From positions 1 to 7,023 of the forward strand of contig JAZUPA010000144.1 of NCBI GenBank assembly GCA_045604945.1: a DNA stretch of 7,023 nt, read 5' to 3'. The position numbers and the translations under genes are program-made. This document shows, one piece after another, positions 6,556-7,023 of this stretch. This DNA comes from JAISGQ01 sp045604945. GTDB taxonomy: Bacteria > Bacillota > Clostridia > Oscillospirales > Acutalibacteraceae. Below the pieces are notes generated by a model. The model made no database searches, was not told the origin of the DNA, and saw only the letters and a list, made by a program, of their open reading frames with translations. Each line of letters starts with the position of its first letter. Within the stretch, counting starts at the first letter, position 1.

Positions 6556-6562
6556 CTCCTTT
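6556..6562 (-). promoter_or_regulatory. Ribosome binding site of gpmI
   Basis: AAAGGAG on the minus strand, 8 nt before the gpmI ATG at 6547. It lies inside the 17-nt gap after the tpiA stop, so there is no room for a separate promoter in the gap and the two genes are most likely co-transcribed. Confidence 0.85.
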
Positions 6563-6564
6563 AC

Positions 6565-7023
6565 TTATCTGCTTGCAGCCTTAACGATAGCAGCGAACTT
6601 CTCAGCTACGAGGGAAGCACCGCCGATGAGACCGCCGTCAACGTCAGCCTGATCAAGAAGACCCTCAGCGTTAGCGTCGTTCATGGAACCGCCGTACTGA
6701 ATGGTGAAAGCCTCAGCAGCCTCTGCGGAGTAGAGCTCAGCAAGGAGCTCACGGATGATGCCGCAGACTTCGTTAGCCTGCTCGTCGGTAGCGGTAAGAC
6801 CGGTGCCGATAGCCCAGACAGGCTCGTAAGCGATGATAACGTTCTTGAGTTCGTCTTCGGTTATCTGCTCAAAAGCCTTGACGACCTGATGCTTTACGAT
6901 CTGAGCGGTGATGCCTTCCTGACGCTGCTCGAGAACCTCGCCAACGCAGATGATGGGCTTAAGACCGTTGTCAAGAGCAGCTCTTGCTCTCATAGCAACG
7001 GTTTCATCAGTCTCACCGAAGTA
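6565..7023 (-). CDS. tpiA: Triosephosphate isomerase, C-terminal part
   Basis: Cytoplasmic TIM-barrel enzyme interconverting dihydroxyacetone phosphate and glyceraldehyde 3-phosphate. The window holds 152 codons plus the TAA stop; the reading frame is open to the last base and the 5' end lies outside, so this is truncation by the window edge, not a broken gene. The visible part opens with YFGETDE, which normally follows the S-E-R-R segment, then LKPIICVGE, the catalytic glutamate in AYEPVWAIGTG (visible residue 67, codon 6823-6825) with the mobile loop after it, and the phosphate-binding QYGGSMN and GGLIGGASL. The N-terminal lysine and catalytic histidine are in the missing part of about 100 residues. 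An ATG at 6993 is internal, not the start. Lying 17 nt upstream of gpmI, it belongs to a glycolytic operon; pgk and gap commonly precede it in Firmicutes. Confidence 0.98.
   Translation of the reverse strand, partial: YFGETDETVAMRARAALDNGLKPIICVGEVLEQRQEGITAQIVKHQVVKAFEQITEDELKNVIIAYEPVWAIGTGLTATDEQANEVCGIIRELLAELYSAEAAEAFTIQYGGSMNDANAEGLLDQADVDGGLIGGASLVAEKFAAIVKAASR

Noticed and set aside
5855..6652. 265-codon open frame on the plus strand opposite gpmI
   Set aside because: It is fully antisense to a gene with all catalytic residues intact. Strong codon preference in gpmI leaves the opposite strand open, and there is no ribosome site or recognisable protein likeness.
1..7023. Search for tRNA, rRNA, CRISPR repeats, transposase genes, IS ends or a riboswitch
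   Set aside because: Nothing convincing was seen by eye. The two gaps over 250 bp (1541-1803 and 3163-3427) are accounted for by promoters, the terminator and the candidate sRNA.

Overview
The window looks like chromosomal DNA of a Clostridia-type Firmicute, most plausibly of the Ruminococcus/Oscillospiraceae kind. This is inferred from moderate GC coding DNA with AT-rich intergenic gaps, purine-rich Shine-Dalgarno sites, sigma-70/SigA-type promoters with near-consensus boxes, the protein flavours, and a tpiA-gpmI glycolytic pair. No phage, IS, tRNA, rRNA or CRISPR sequence was seen.

Layout: (1) 20-1486, minus: a MelB-like GPH-family sugar:cation symporter with an unusual charged helical insert in its last outside loop. 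(2) 1541-1803: a divergent intergenic region with one promoter for each flanking gene and an AAACGTTT palindrome between them. (3) 1804-3162, plus: a MATE-family multidrug/cation antiporter. (4) 3163-3427: an intergenic region holding a perfect 17-bp terminator stem that can work in both directions, an exact-consensus minus-strand promoter (TTGACA-17-TATAAT) that fires into it, and a strong plus-strand promoter for the next gene. Together these predict an undescribed small RNA of about 100 nt, divergent from the next gene. (5) 3428-4939, plus: a 503-residue protein with an N-terminal XRE/Cro-like helix-turn-helix and a roughly 400-residue C-terminal region I do not recognise. (6) 4979-5008: a GAAA-tetraloop terminator shared by convergent genes. 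(7) 5018-6547, minus: gpmI, cofactor-independent phosphoglycerate mutase. (8) 6565-7023, minus: the C-terminal two thirds of tpiA, cut by the window edge. tpiA and gpmI are separated by 17 nt and form the distal part of a lower-glycolysis operon.

The genes do not form one pathway. Sugar uptake (GPH symporter) and glycolysis (tpiA-gpmI) are metabolically related, but they are separate transcription units. The most interesting part is the divergent pair at 3163-4939: a candidate sRNA and an uncharacterised HTH protein, with about 60 bp between their -35 boxes that carry a helically phased TGGAAC direct repeat.
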